NCBI GenBank assembly: GCA_036521075.1
Contig: DATDIL010000022.1
Span: 15,887-79,886 of the forward strand
Length of the DNA: 64,000 bases
Reading direction: 5' to 3'
From: DAIDKA01 sp036521075
GTDB lineage: Bacteria > Pseudomonadota > Gammaproteobacteria > Steroidobacterales > Steroidobacteraceae
The notes under the pieces: generated by a model
Seen by the model: only the letters and a program-made list of their open reading frames with translations
Told to the model about the DNA's origin: nothing
Database searches by the model: none
Translations under genes and position numbers: made by a program
In this document: positions 8,374 to 17,439 of the stretch, in pieces
Numbering within the stretch: position 1 is the stretch's first letter
How the letters are laid out: each line of letters opens with the position of its first letter

Positions 8374-10527
8374 TCAGTGGAAAGAATAGGACACGGTTGC
8401 ACCGAATTGCCGGGGCGCACCCAGCTGCACGAACTGCTGATACGCGAAGTCCGGCGGCACATCGCCAAAGTAGAAGCCGCGCACGGCGTAATTGCGATCA
8501 GTGACGTTGCGGATCCACACATCGGCCGACCAGCGATCACGGTTGACCCCGGCTTTCAGGTTCAGCAGCACGTATGCATGGCTGGAATACGGATCGAGCG
8601 CCGGCAGGTCGTAGTAGAAGCTACCGCGTCCGGTCAGATCCGCGCGCAGATACAGGCCCGCACGTGCGTGCAGCGTTGCCGACAGCGATCCTTGCCAGCT
8701 TGGTGCATGCGGCAGGGAGCGATCCGGCAGCACCACCCCGTCCAGCGTCAGGCCGTGATAACTGGAGTTGAGCACCCCCATGGAGGCACCCAGCTCAATG
8801 ACCTCTACGGGTGTCCAGGCCAGATCCGACTCGACACCGTAGTTGCGACCACTGGGCGCATTGGCGGTGTAGAGCACGAAGTTGTTGGGATTGTCCGGCA
8901 CGACCTGTTCCCCGGTCTGTAATTGCGCTCCGGTACGGTGCGTGTAGAACACATCCGCATCCACGCGCAGCCGGTGCGCGAACAGATCCGCCTTGTAGCC
9001 GGTTTCGAAATTCACATCGGACTCCGGCTGGAACTGAATCTGGGTCGCGGGTAAATCCAGCCCCAGGTTGAAGCCGCCGGCCTTGTAGCCACGCCCCACG
9101 TTCACATATAGATTCTGTCCAGCCTGCACCTGGTACTGCAGCGAGGCATTGCCGCCCCACAGATGATTCACCGGCGCGAAGTCATGGTAGAGCGGATCGG
9201 GATTATCCAGATCATTGCTCACATCATGATAGTCCGCAGTCCGCCGTTCCGCCCGCGCACCGAGGCTCCAGTGCCAGAACTGGCCAAGCGCGCCATCCAG
9301 CGCGGCGAAGATCGCGGAATTGACGGAATGAAAATGGCTGTCCGTGATCATCAGCGACTGTGAATCGTTCTGCGGATTGTTCGGATCGGCATACAAACCC
9401 GGCGCGGTATCATCCAGGTTCTCCGACAGATCCAGCGTATAGATCCCCACCAGCCAGTTAACCGTGGCAGGTGTGGTATTGGCCAGACGCACCTCCAGGG
9501 TGTGTGTGCGCCGCTCGCGCACCTGCGAGTCCGAATACTGGTCGGTAAGCGGCGCCCACAGGATGGGATTGCCGAAATCCGAATCATACGAATACCGAAT
9601 ATGGGAATTGGCGAAAGTACCGATGAAGGTCAGCGTGGTGGCCCCGAGTCCGGCGTACGTGAGCTTCAGTGACCCGGCCGCGGAGTCCTGGGCGTCCTGG
9701 CCCGGCTGATCGCTTTGCGTGATACGGTCGTTTTGGATATCCCAGGCATCGAAGCCGTCATTGACGCGGATGTCGAACACGGTCAGATCCAGGCGCAGGT
9801 CATCGGAGGGTTGCAGCCGCCAGCGGGCACGCACGGTGAGTTCGTCATCGCCGTCAGTGCTGTCGCGCCCAAGGTATTCGTTGCGATAGAAACCATCGCT
9901 GGAATACTGCTGTACCGCGATCCGGAACGCCGAATCCAAGGCGGTGACCGGGCCGGTGACCATGGCGCCGTAGGAGCGAGTGTCGTAGTCACCACCGCTC
10001 AAGTCCACGCGAGCACCGAACTCGTTCGCCGGTGCGGCGCTTTGCATTGCGATCAGCCCACCCAGCGCATTCGCCCCGTAGCGGGTACCCTGAGGACCGC
10101 GCAATACTTCGATGTGATCCATATCGTACAGCGTGCCGACCGTGCCGATGCTGCTGAAATCAACGTCATCGATCAGGAATCCCACCGAAGGATTTGGCGC
10201 ACCCTGGTACTCATCCAGCTCGCCGATGCCGCGTATCTGAAAGTATCGCGGCCGATTCGTGTCGCCCGACCAGTTCAGATTCGGCACCAGACTGATCACA
10301 TCCTCGAAATGCTGCTCTCCGGCCCCCTTCAGGGTTGCGGCATCCAGCACCGTGATGCTGGCCGGCACCGTCTGCACGGGCTCATCCCGCAACAGTGTTG
10401 CGGAAACAACCACTTCTTGCAAAGTGTTACCTGCAGGCTCACCGGCGCTTTGCGCCCGCGCCACTTGCCAGGTGGCCATGGCGGAGGGGCAAAACGCAAG
10501 GAATGCGAAAATCGCGCGAGTATTCAC
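8374..10527 (-). CDS. TonB-dependent outer membrane receptor under TPP riboswitch control
   Basis: A 717-residue receptor. Residues 1-26 form a signal peptide ending at A-R-A|Q. A TonB box-like L-Q-E-V-V-V-S-A segment follows, then a plug domain with I-R-G-I-G and an E-V-L-R-G-P-Q-G-T-R-Y-G block at about 140-155, and the C-terminal region is a 22-strand-type beta-barrel. The sequence alone does not reveal the ligand. A TPP riboswitch directly upstream and pnuT plus a kinase downstream make thiamine or a thiamine precursor the likely cargo, matching the Omr1-type receptors predicted from THI-element regulons. The start is a GTG at 10527 with a GGGAG about 6-8 nt upstream, inside the 3' strand of the riboswitch. 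Confidence 0.9.
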   Translation of the reverse strand: MNTRAIFAFLAFCPSAMATWQVARAQSAGEPAGNTLQEVVVSATLLRDEPVQTVPASITVLDAATLKGAGEQHFEDVISLVPNLNWSGDTNRPRYFQIRGIGELDEYQGAPNPSVGFLIDDVDFSSIGTVGTLYDMDHIEVLRGPQGTRYGANALGGLIAMQSAAPANEFGARVDLSGGDYDTRSYGAMVTGPVTALDSAFRIAVQQYSSDGFYRNEYLGRDSTDGDDELTVRARWRLQPSDDLRLDLTVFDIRVNDGFDAWDIQNDRITQSDQPGQDAQDSAAGSLKLTYAGLGATTLTFIGTFANSHIRYSYDSDFGNPILWAPLTDQYSDSQVRERRTHTLEVRLANTTPATVNWLVGIYTLDLSENLDDTAPGLYADPNNPQNDSQSLMITDSHFHSVNSAIFAALDGALGQFWHWSLGARAERRTADYHDVSNDLDNPDPLYHDFAPVNHLWGGNASLQYQVQAGQNLYVNVGRGYKAGGFNLGLDLPATQIQFQPESDVNFETGYKADLFAHRLRVDADVFYTHRTGAQLQTGEQVVPDNPNNFVLYTANAPSGRNYGVESDLAWTPVEVIELGASMGVLNSSYHGLTLDGVVLPDRSLPHAPSWQGSLSATLHARAGLYLRADLTGRGSFYYDLPALDPYSSHAYVLLNLKAGVNRDRWSADVWIRNVTDRNYAVRGFYFGDVPPDFAYQQFVQLGAPRQFGATVSYSFH

Positions 10528-10648
10528 ACCTGCTCCCTACGCCGGCATTATCCGGATCAGGTTCAACGGGTTCGCAGGACCATCCTGCATCTCAGGCTTT
10601 CGACTCCGGGCCATCAAGCCGTCGGAAAAAAGCCACCCCTGGGTTCTA
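10528..10648 (-). promoter_or_regulatory. TPP (THI-element) riboswitch
   Basis: On the minus strand the region contains the conserved parts in order: GGGGTG near 10639, a P3 stem closed by GCTTT/AAAGC with an extra P3a hairpin, CTGAGA near 10591, a small CAGGA/TCCTG hairpin, AACCC, then GAACCTGATC and the P5 loop CCGG-ATAATG-CCGG, ending in GCGTAGGGA. The ribosome binding site of the receptor gene (GGGAG) is part of the terminal conserved segment, and I see no hairpin plus U-run between aptamer and start codon. Control is therefore probably translational: TPP binding would stabilise P1 and hide the ribosome binding site. Confidence 0.95.
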
Positions 10649-10656
10649 GGGTGCGT

Positions 10657-10684
10657 ATGTTAGTGACTGCGCGGCTGTTTGCAA
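10657..10684 (-). promoter_or_regulatory. Candidate sigma70 promoter of the thiamine operon
   Basis: TTGCAA (10684-10679) and TAACAT (10662-10657) are 16 bp apart on the minus strand. A start about 7 nt further would fall near 10650, exactly where the riboswitch begins. Each hexamer matches consensus at four of six positions. Confidence 0.45.
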
Positions 10685-10766
10685 GCCCGATGCAACCGTC
10701 ATGGGCATACAATGTCCGCCAGCAATGGCGTCATCCAGGTCCTGCATTCATAGGAGCAGCTCCAGC

Positions 10767-11669
10767 ATGCCCCGCACCATTCAGGTCCATCAGATCGATG
10801 CATTTACGCGCGTTAAATTCACGGGCAATCCGGCCGGCGTCGTCTTGGACGCTGATGGACTGACCGACGCGGAGATGCTGGCGATAGCCCGCGAACTGAA
10901 CAATGCCGACACCGCCTTTGTGCTCAAGGCCGATGGGCCGGATCATGACCTGCGCGTCCGATTCTTCACGCCTCGTGTGGAGGCCGCCTTTGTGGGGCAT
11001 GCCAGCGTCGCTGCACACTACGTGCTTTCCGCCGCCGCGGGCGGCACGCGTCGCCTGCGCCAGAAGTCGCGCGCCGGGGTGGTCGAAGTTGAAATCCGCG
11101 GCAACGATGCCCAGCGCCGGATCGCGGTCCGACAAAGCGCACCGCCACTGGGCCGCGAGGTCAATGATCGCGAGCGCCTCGCCGTGATGGATGCCTTGGC
11201 GCTGGCTTCCGCGGACCTGGATCTGCATTGCCCGGTGAAGGTGGTGGGCACCGGCAGCACCCGCCTGATGGTCGGTGTGCGCGGTGCGGAGCAGCTGCGG
11301 CAGTTGAAGCCGGACGTCACACGACTCACGACGCTCTCGGCGCAACTTGGCGCGCAGGGTTTTTTCGTATTCACCCTGTCCCCGGAGCTGCCCGATGTGC
11401 TGGTCGAGTCGCGCATGTTCTGCCCGGCGCTGGGGATTGCCGAGGATCCGGTCAGCGGCAACGCCCACGGCATGCTGGGCGTTTATCTGGCCCGGCAAGG
11501 ACTATTGGGTCCGGCGGGTCCGAAGTTGCATTTCGCCGGTGCGCAAGGCCATCACGTCAACCGGCCCGGACGCGTGGAAGTTGAACTGGAGCAGCACGAT
11601 GGCGCCGTGGTGGGCGTGTGGATCGTCGGACAGGCGACCGCGATCTTCGAGACCCGGATCAATCTGTAG
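10767..11669 (+). CDS. PhzF-family isomerase/epimerase
   Basis: A 300-residue PhzF-fold protein made of two diaminopimelate-epimerase-like halves. Visible family blocks are Q-I-D-A-F-T at the N-terminus, G-N-P-A-G-V-V, T-P-x-V-E-x-x-F-V-G-H-A-S-V-A-A-H in the first half and E-D-P-V-S-G-N-A-H in the second. The family's catalytic glutamate, in an S-E-T-A-F context in E. coli YddE, is aspartate here (A-D-T-A-F), a substitution I believe occurs in some family members. Substrate cannot be predicted; most such genes are not in phenazine clusters and this one is not. The ATG at 10767 is preceded by AGGAG at about 11 nt; an in-frame upstream start would run toward the riboswitch promoter and has no family homology. 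Its stop overlaps the convergent MFS gene by 11 bp. Confidence 0.88.
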   Translation: MPRTIQVHQIDAFTRVKFTGNPAGVVLDADGLTDAEMLAIARELNNADTAFVLKADGPDHDLRVRFFTPRVEAAFVGHASVAAHYVLSAAAGGTRRLRQKSRAGVVEVEIRGNDAQRRIAVRQSAPPLGREVNDRERLAVMDALALASADLDLHCPVKVVGTGSTRLMVGVRGAEQLRQLKPDVTRLTTLSAQLGAQGFFVFTLSPELPDVLVESRMFCPALGIAEDPVSGNAHGMLGVYLARQGLLGPAGPKLHFAGAQGHHVNRPGRVEVELEQHDGAVVGVWIVGQATAIFETRINL

Positions 11670-12837
11670 CGCCCTGTGAACGCCAGATCAGCAGCGCGGC
11701 GGGCGCCGTAATCAGCGCCGCGGCAATGAAGGGTGAATTCGCTCCCCACAGCTCAAACAGCGGTACCCCGACAAACGGACCGATCACCCGCGCCAGGCTC
11801 GTGGCCGACTGGTAAGTGCCCATGACGGCACCGCGATCACCCCCATGTGATTGGCGCGATGCCAGTGCCGAGGCACTGGGACTGAAGGCACCCATGCCAG
11901 CGCCGCAGCACAACAGCCCAAGTGCCGCGGCCATGAGGCTGTTGCCTGCCAACGCCACGAGCAGCAGGCCTACGACGTAGCACAGCACCCCGGCCTGTGC
12001 CAGGCGCCGCTCCCCGAGGCGCGGCACGAGCACACGCACCAGCCCGCCTTGCATGACCACCGCCACCAGGGCCGCGCCGAACAGGGCAAAGGCAACGGTA
12101 CGCGGACCCGCGCCGAAGCGACTCAGCGCCCACAACGCGAAGGTCGCCTCCAGAATGCCCTGTGCCGTAGTGACCAGCAGTGCCGCGCTGGCGATGAACA
12201 GCAGGCGCGGACGCTGGCGCAGGAGTGCAAACGGCCCGACCTCAGGGGCAGGCGCCGGAACGGCGTGTTTAACATGGCTTTCCGGCAGCAGAAATTTCAC
12301 CAGTGCCAACGCCACGAGGCTCAGGCTTGCCGAAACCACCGCCGGCCACAGAAAGTTGGCGCTCTGCGCATGATCGCCCGACAGGATGCCGCCGATGGGG
12401 ATCCCCAGCATGAATCCGATGCCAATCGCGGCGCCGACCAGACCTAATGACCTGGCGCGCGTTGCCGGCGAGCTGACATCCGAAGCGTAGGCGAATGCGG
12501 CCGACAGATTGCCCGCCATGAAGCCCGCCAGCATGCGCGCCGCCAGCACGATCCACGGACTGTTCGCGAACCCCAGGATCACGTAGGACAGGCATGCGCC
12601 GCACAGGCTGCTCATGAGAATGGGTCGTCGACCGTAGCGATCACTCAAGCGGCCCCAGATCGGTGCGGCCAGCAGCTGGCACAGCGAGTAACTGCCCAGG
12701 ATGGCGGTGGTGAGGGTTGCCCCTGCGCCGTACTTGTGCGCCATGTAGGGGACGAGCGGGATCAGGACGCCGAAGCCCAGCACATCGATCATCGACACCA
12801 CGAACAGCGCCTTCAGCGACGGTGCCCGGGTGCTCAT
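11659..12837 (-). CDS. Major facilitator superfamily drug-type exporter
   Basis: A 392-residue permease with about 12 hydrophobic helices, resembling the TetA(Class A-G)/DHA1 antiporters. The loop 2-3 motif A reads G-R-L-S-D-R-Y-G-R-R-P at about 62-72, and helix 5 has the G-x-x-x-G-x-x-x-G-I-P-x-G-G antiporter motif (motif C). The initiator ATG at 12837 overlaps the stop codon of the preceding ABC ATPase gene by 4 nt (ATGA); a longer upstream reading is unnecessary. The tight coupling to a soluble double ABC protein is unusual for an MFS pump, and the substrate is unknown. Confidence 0.88.
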   Translation of the reverse strand: MSTRAPSLKALFVVSMIDVLGFGVLIPLVPYMAHKYGAGATLTTAILGSYSLCQLLAAPIWGRLSDRYGRRPILMSSLCGACLSYVILGFANSPWIVLAARMLAGFMAGNLSAAFAYASDVSSPATRARSLGLVGAAIGIGFMLGIPIGGILSGDHAQSANFLWPAVVSASLSLVALALVKFLLPESHVKHAVPAPAPEVGPFALLRQRPRLLFIASAALLVTTAQGILEATFALWALSRFGAGPRTVAFALFGAALVAVVMQGGLVRVLVPRLGERRLAQAGVLCYVVGLLLVALAGNSLMAAALGLLCCGAGMGAFSPSASALASRQSHGGDRGAVMGTYQSATSLARVIGPFVGVPLFELWGANSPFIAAALITAPAALLIWRSQGATD

Positions 12838-14336
12838 CGGATCGGTCCACACCATCGCGGTTGGCCCGTGACCAACGCCAGCTCATGGGTGGCGCCCAGC
12901 GGCCACTCATCGCGGCTGTGGGTGGCGATGACCACCGTAGTGCCGGCGGCGACGAGTTCCTCCAGGTGCCGCATCAACGCGCGCCGGGTCGGTGCATCGA
13001 CTCCCGCGTACGGCTCATCCAGCAGCAGCAGCGGGGGTTTGCCGACCCAGGCGCGGGCAAACAGCACGCGGCGCAGCTGACCGTACGACAGTTCATGCAG
13101 TGGGCGGGTCGCAAAGGCACCAATGCCGAAGAAGTCCAGGGCAGCGCGTGCCGCGGCGCGGTCCGCCGCGCTGGGCGCATCCACCAGGCCAATGCTCGCA
13201 TGGCGCCCGGATTGCACCACTGCGGCGACCGTGAGATCACGCGGATGGTCAGCCTGCAGGTGCGGAGCCACCAGTCCCACTCTACGTTTGAATATTTCCA
13301 GGGGCACCCCAGAGGCGATGCCGGCGCGCTCAATGCGGCCTCCCGCGGCCACTCCATGATCGCCGTAAAGAGTACGGATGAAGGTCGACTTGCCGGACCC
13401 GTTATGGCCGTGCACGACCCAGCACTCGCCCGCGTGGATCGTGAGCGTGATGCCACTGAGCGCGCGATGCTCATCCAGATAGACGCAGGCCTTGGTCAAA
13501 CGCACCAGCATGCGCCGACGCGCGCGGCGCCGCGGCGCCTGCGCCGATCCGTCGGTGGCCGTGGCCACCGCGCGCACCTTGGCAAAGGCCAAGCGTGACT
13601 TCCTGGCAAACCATTTGGCCAGCGGCGCCTTGTTGATCGGTCCGCGATAGCGGATCCGGCCCGCCTCGAGGATGAGGGCATGGGTGGCGCTGGGCGGCAC
13701 ATCCTGTGGTCGATGCACCGACACGATCCACGGCAGATGCGAACGGCGAGTTGCACTCAGGAAGCGCAATGCGTTCGCGTGCCGTGCCGCGTCCAGCCCG
13801 TTGAGCAGTTCATCCATCAGCAGCAGCCGCGGTCGGCTGGCCAGGGCACGCGCCAGCAGCACCAGGCGTCGCTCGCCATAGGACAGTGTCAGGAAACGCC
13901 GTGCCAGCAGTGCTGTGATTTCCAGACGCCGCGCCAACGCGCCGATGGTGCGCTGGTTGGCCGCGGACAGCTCATGCAGCGGAATGTCCGTGCGATGGAT
14001 GCCCGTGCCAATGACCTGCAATACCGAGTGATTCCAGCCGTAGCGCTCGTAGCGGTCCTGACGCTCCGGACCCACGTAGGCTATCTCGTCCTGCGCCTCG
14101 TACGGGGAGGTGCGCACCTGCCGCCCCCAGCGATAACGCCGCACGGGCCGCCGTTCCGGTACGGGCCAGACAGCCCCCGCGACCAGCTTCAGCAGCTGGG
14201 TCTTGCCCGCACCGTTGGCGCCAATGAGTGCCCAGTGCTCGCCGGGCTTGATATGCCAATCGATGCCACGCAGGACCACACGCTCCCCGCGCGACACGTG
14301 GATGCGTTGCAGACGCACTTCCAGATAGGCTTTCAC
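12834..14336 (-). CDS. Duplicated ABC ATPase, ModF-like
   Basis: About 500 residues with two complete nucleotide-binding domains and no membrane helices. Domain 1 has Walker A G-A-N-G-A-G-K-T, signature L-S-Y-G-E and Walker B L-L-M-D-E. Domain 2 has G-H-N-G-S-G-K-S, L-S-Y-G-Q and L-L-L-D-E-P. An arginine/alanine-rich linker of about 40 residues joins them. The arrangement and the G-E-H-W / G-E-C-W segments before each Walker A resemble E. coli ModF (PhrA), whose role is unsettled. The reading frame extends upstream into the divergent glpD, so I chose the GTG at 14336, just before the first conserved strand (A-Y-L-E-V). This start is uncertain by a few codons. It is coupled to the MFS gene by a 4-nt overlap. 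Confidence 0.8.
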   Translation of the reverse strand: MKAYLEVRLQRIHVSRGERVVLRGIDWHIKPGEHWALIGANGAGKTQLLKLVAGAVWPVPERRPVRRYRWGRQVRTSPYEAQDEIAYVGPERQDRYERYGWNHSVLQVIGTGIHRTDIPLHELSAANQRTIGALARRLEITALLARRFLTLSYGERRLVLLARALASRPRLLLMDELLNGLDAARHANALRFLSATRRSHLPWIVSVHRPQDVPPSATHALILEAGRIRYRGPINKAPLAKWFARKSRLAFAKVRAVATATDGSAQAPRRRARRRMLVRLTKACVYLDEHRALSGITLTIHAGECWVVHGHNGSGKSTFIRTLYGDHGVAAGGRIERAGIASGVPLEIFKRRVGLVAPHLQADHPRDLTVAAVVQSGRHASIGLVDAPSAADRAAARAALDFFGIGAFATRPLHELSYGQLRRVLFARAWVGKPPLLLLDEPYAGVDAPTRRALMRHLEELVAAGTTVVIATHSRDEWPLGATHELALVTGQPRWCGPIR

Positions 14337-14373
14337 GGCGCGCACATTGGACCGAACCGGCGCACGTGGCAAG

Positions 14374-15936
14374 ATGCCGGATATGCCGATCATTTCCAGT
14401 GCGGAAAAGTCCTGTGACCTGCTCGTGGTGGGCGGCGGCATCAACGGCTGTGGCATCGCCCGCGATGCAGCCGGGCGCGGACTTTCGGTGATACTGTGCG
14501 AGCAGGACGATCTGGCGGCCCACACCTCCTCGGCCAGCACCAAGCTCATACACGGTGGCCTGCGCTACCTCGAGCAGTGGCATTTCAGGCTGGTGCGCAA
14601 GGCGCTGCAGGAACGCGAAGTGCTGCTGGCCAGCGCACCGCATCTCATCCGTCCGCTGCGCTTCGTCATGCCTCATGACGCGCACCTGCGACCGATGTTT
14701 GAAATCCGCGCCGGACTGTTTCTGTATGACCACCTGGCGCCGCGCAAACGCCTGGCGGCCTCGAAGGCGGTGGATCTGCACCGGCATCCGGCCGGGTCCG
14801 GGCTCGACCTGCGCTTGCGCAAGGGCTTCATCTACTCGGACGCCTGGACGGATGATGCCAGGCTGGTGGTCCTCAATGCCCGCGATGCCGCCGAGCGTGG
14901 GGCCACGGTGCTGACGCGGATGCGCTGTGAGCATGCGGAGCGGCGCCCCGATGAATGGCGCGTCCAGCTGGCTCCCACCACCAGTGGCGACGCACCCACG
15001 ATCGTGTATGCGCGCGCCTTGGTCAATGCCGCCGGCCCCTGGGTCGCGAGCTTCCTGCACGAGCACACCACAGTGAGCACGCAGCGCACGGTGCGGCTGA
15101 TCAAGGGTAGCCACATCATCGTGCCGCAGATCTTTCGGCACCGCTTTGCCTATATCTTCCAGAACACCGATCGTCGAATCGTGTTCGCCATTCCCTATGA
15201 GCGTGATTTCACTCTTATCGGCACGACCGATGTCGAGCATCACGGGCGGCCACAGGATCTGGACATCAATGCCGCCGAGATCAGCTACCTGTGCACGACG
15301 GTGAACCGCTACTTCACCCAGCAAATCAGCGCCGGTGATGTGGTGCACAGCTACGCCGGCGTGCGACCGCTGCTGGACGACGAATCCGCAGACGCAGCCA
15401 AGGTCACCCGCGACTATGCACTGGAACTCGACACGCACGGTGCACCCATTCTCAATGTCTTCGGGGGCAAGATCACGACCTTCCGGCGCCTGGCCGAAGA
15501 GGCCGTCGATCAGCTGTGCAAGGTGCTGCAAATCCAGGCGCCGCCCTGGACCCGGCTCGCCACGCTGCCGGGCGGTGACCTGCCCGGTGCGAGCCTGGCC
15601 GTGTTCTTGCGCGCCATGGCACGGCGCTTCCCGTGGCTGCCGGTCCCGGTTCGCGAGCGCTACTGCCGCGCGTACGGCACGCGCATCCTCAAGCTGATCG
15701 GCGCCTGCCGCAACCTGGCGATGATGGGCGAGGAGGTGCTGCCAGGACTTTACGAACGCGAGATCGACTATCTGTGCGGCTACGAATGGGCCCACGCGGC
15801 GCGCGATATTCTCTGGCGCCGGAGCAAACTGGGTCTGCATCTGCCGCCCGACAGTGCAGCCCGATTGGACGGGTGGCTGGCGGATCGCGGCCTGGGCGCA
15901 TCGGGCCGGTTCGTCTCACGCCGGGGCAAGGTTTGA
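14374..15936 (+). CDS. glpD: Aerobic glycerol-3-phosphate dehydrogenase
   Basis: A 520-residue FAD enzyme that oxidises sn-glycerol 3-phosphate to dihydroxyacetone phosphate at the inner membrane and passes electrons to quinone. The FAD-binding G-G-G-I-N-G-C-G-I-A-R-D-A-A-G-R-G block, the T-S-S-A-S-T-K-L-I-H-G-G-L-R-Y-L block, the I-I-G-T-T-D-V-E segment and the A-G-V-R-P-L-x-D-D-E-S motif match E. coli GlpD closely. The start is either ATG 14374 or ATG 14383; neither has a clear Shine-Dalgarno sequence. Only about 37 bp separate it from the divergent ABC gene. glpK follows after 3 bp, forming a glycerol utilisation operon. No glpF facilitator or glpR repressor gene is adjacent. Confidence 0.95.
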   Translation: MPDMPIISSAEKSCDLLVVGGGINGCGIARDAAGRGLSVILCEQDDLAAHTSSASTKLIHGGLRYLEQWHFRLVRKALQEREVLLASAPHLIRPLRFVMPHDAHLRPMFEIRAGLFLYDHLAPRKRLAASKAVDLHRHPAGSGLDLRLRKGFIYSDAWTDDARLVVLNARDAAERGATVLTRMRCEHAERRPDEWRVQLAPTTSGDAPTIVYARALVNAAGPWVASFLHEHTTVSTQRTVRLIKGSHIIVPQIFRHRFAYIFQNTDRRIVFAIPYERDFTLIGTTDVEHHGRPQDLDINAAEISYLCTTVNRYFTQQISAGDVVHSYAGVRPLLDDESADAAKVTRDYALELDTHGAPILNVFGGKITTFRRLAEEAVDQLCKVLQIQAPPWTRLATLPGGDLPGASLAVFLRAMARRFPWLPVPVRERYCRAYGTRILKLIGACRNLAMMGEEVLPGLYEREIDYLCGYEWAHAARDILWRRSKLGLHLPPDSAARLDGWLADRGLGASGRFVSRRGKV

Positions 15937-15939
15937 CTC

Positions 15940-17439
15940 GTGAGCACGCGCGCATGTGTATTGGCCATCGACCAGGGTACGAGCAGCTCGCGCGCCATCA
16001 TCTTCGATCACGAGCAGCGCATCATCGGTCTCGGCCAGCGCGAACACCCCCAGTCCTACCCGCATCCAGGATGGGTGGAACACGATGCCCTGCAGATCTG
16101 GTCAACGCAGGCGGCGACGATCGCCGACGCCCTGCGCCAGGCCGGCCTGGCGGCGCGTGACCTCGCGGCGATCGGCATCACCAATCAACGCGAAACCACC
16201 GTTCTGTGGGACCGCCGCACCGGCCATCCGGTCGCACCGGCGATTGTCTGGCAGGACCGCCGCACGGCCGAGCGCTGTGCGGCACTGCTGGCGAACGGGC
16301 ACGGTCCCATGATCAGTGCCCGAACCGGATTGTTGCCCGACAGTTATTTTTCGGCGACCAAGCTGGAATGGCTGCTCGAATCGGTGCCCGGTGCCCGGGC
16401 GCGGGCGGTTCGCGGCGAACTGGCCTTTGGCACGGTCGACAGCTGGCTGATCTGGAACCTCAGTGCCGGCCGGGCGCATGTCACGGATGTCAGCAACGCC
16501 AGCCGCACCATGCTGTTCAACATCCACACGGGTGCCTGGGATGAGGAGCTGCTGCAGCTGTTCGATATCCCCAGGGCCTGTCTACCCCGCGTCCTGCCGT
16601 GCTCTTTTGCACCGGCGGATGAACCCCTGAGCGCCACTCTCGATGGCGTCCAGGTCCCCATCACGGGCATGGCCGGCGATCAACAGGCGGCGCTGTTCGG
16701 TCAGGCGTGCGTGAGTCCCGGGATGGCCAAGAACACCTACGGCACGGGTTGCTTTCTGCTCATGAATACCGGTGCGGTGGCCATGCACTCGCAGCACCAT
16801 CTGCTGGCGACCGTGGCCTGGCGACTGGGGTCCGGCGAACTTCAATACGCCCTGGAGGGTAGTGTGTTCGTCGGCGGCGCGGCCGTGCAGTGGCTGCGCG
16901 ATGGTTTGGGCCTGATTCCAGAATCCGGTGCCGTGGAAGAACTCGCACGCCGGGTAGCGGACACGGACGGTGTGCACTTCGTGCCCGCCTTCACGGGCCT
17001 GGGCGCACCTTACTGGGATCCGCGGGCACGCGGCGCGCTGGTCGGCCTGACGCGCGGCACTTCCGCGGCGCACATCGCGCGTGCGACGCTGGAGGCCATC
17101 GCCTTCCAGAGCACCGATGTGCTGCAGGCGATGCAGGCCGATTCCGGCAAGGCCTTGCGCGAACTGCGCGTCGACGGCGGCGGCAGTGGCAATGCCTTGC
17201 TCATGCAGTTCCAGGCGGACCTGCTGGGTGCGCCGGTCGTGTGTGCGCAGCATAGCGAGAGCACGGCGCTCGGGGCGGCCTGCCTGGCCGGCATCGGCCT
17301 GGGACTGTGGTCGCCGTCGCAGCTAAGCGCGGGTTGGCACGCCGGACGCAGCTTTGTGCCCCGCATGAGCCGGGATGAGGCGGCCGCGCGCCTGCAGCGC
17401 TGGTCACTCGCGGTCGCGAGCACCCGCAGTTTTCAGTGA
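15940..17439 (+). CDS. glpK: Glycerol kinase
   Basis: A 499-residue FGGY-family kinase that phosphorylates glycerol with ATP. It has the N-terminal D-Q-G-T-S-S-S-R phosphate loop, the I-V-W-Q-D-R-R-T block that contacts glycerol, the G-D-Q-Q-A-A-L-F-G segment and the C-terminal D-G-G-G-S-G-N-A-L-L-M-Q-F motif. The start is GTG at 15940, three bases after the glpD stop, so translation is probably coupled. The last 36 bp overlap the 3' end of the convergent GGDEF gene. Confidence 0.96.
   Translation: MSTRACVLAIDQGTSSSRAIIFDHEQRIIGLGQREHPQSYPHPGWVEHDALQIWSTQAATIADALRQAGLAARDLAAIGITNQRETTVLWDRRTGHPVAPAIVWQDRRTAERCAALLANGHGPMISARTGLLPDSYFSATKLEWLLESVPGARARAVRGELAFGTVDSWLIWNLSAGRAHVTDVSNASRTMLFNIHTGAWDEELLQLFDIPRACLPRVLPCSFAPADEPLSATLDGVQVPITGMAGDQQAALFGQACVSPGMAKNTYGTGCFLLMNTGAVAMHSQHHLLATVAWRLGSGELQYALEGSVFVGGAAVQWLRDGLGLIPESGAVEELARRVADTDGVHFVPAFTGLGAPYWDPRARGALVGLTRGTSAAHIARATLEAIAFQSTDVLQAMQADSGKALRELRVDGGGSGNALLMQFQADLLGAPVVCAQHSESTALGAACLAGIGLGLWSPSQLSAGWHAGRSFVPRMSRDEAAARLQRWSLAVASTRSFQ

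Noticed and set aside
12834..14336. The ModF-like ABC protein as part of molybdate uptake
   Set aside because: It is coupled to an MFS pump and lies 30 kb from the molybdenum cofactor genes; no modABC genes are nearby.
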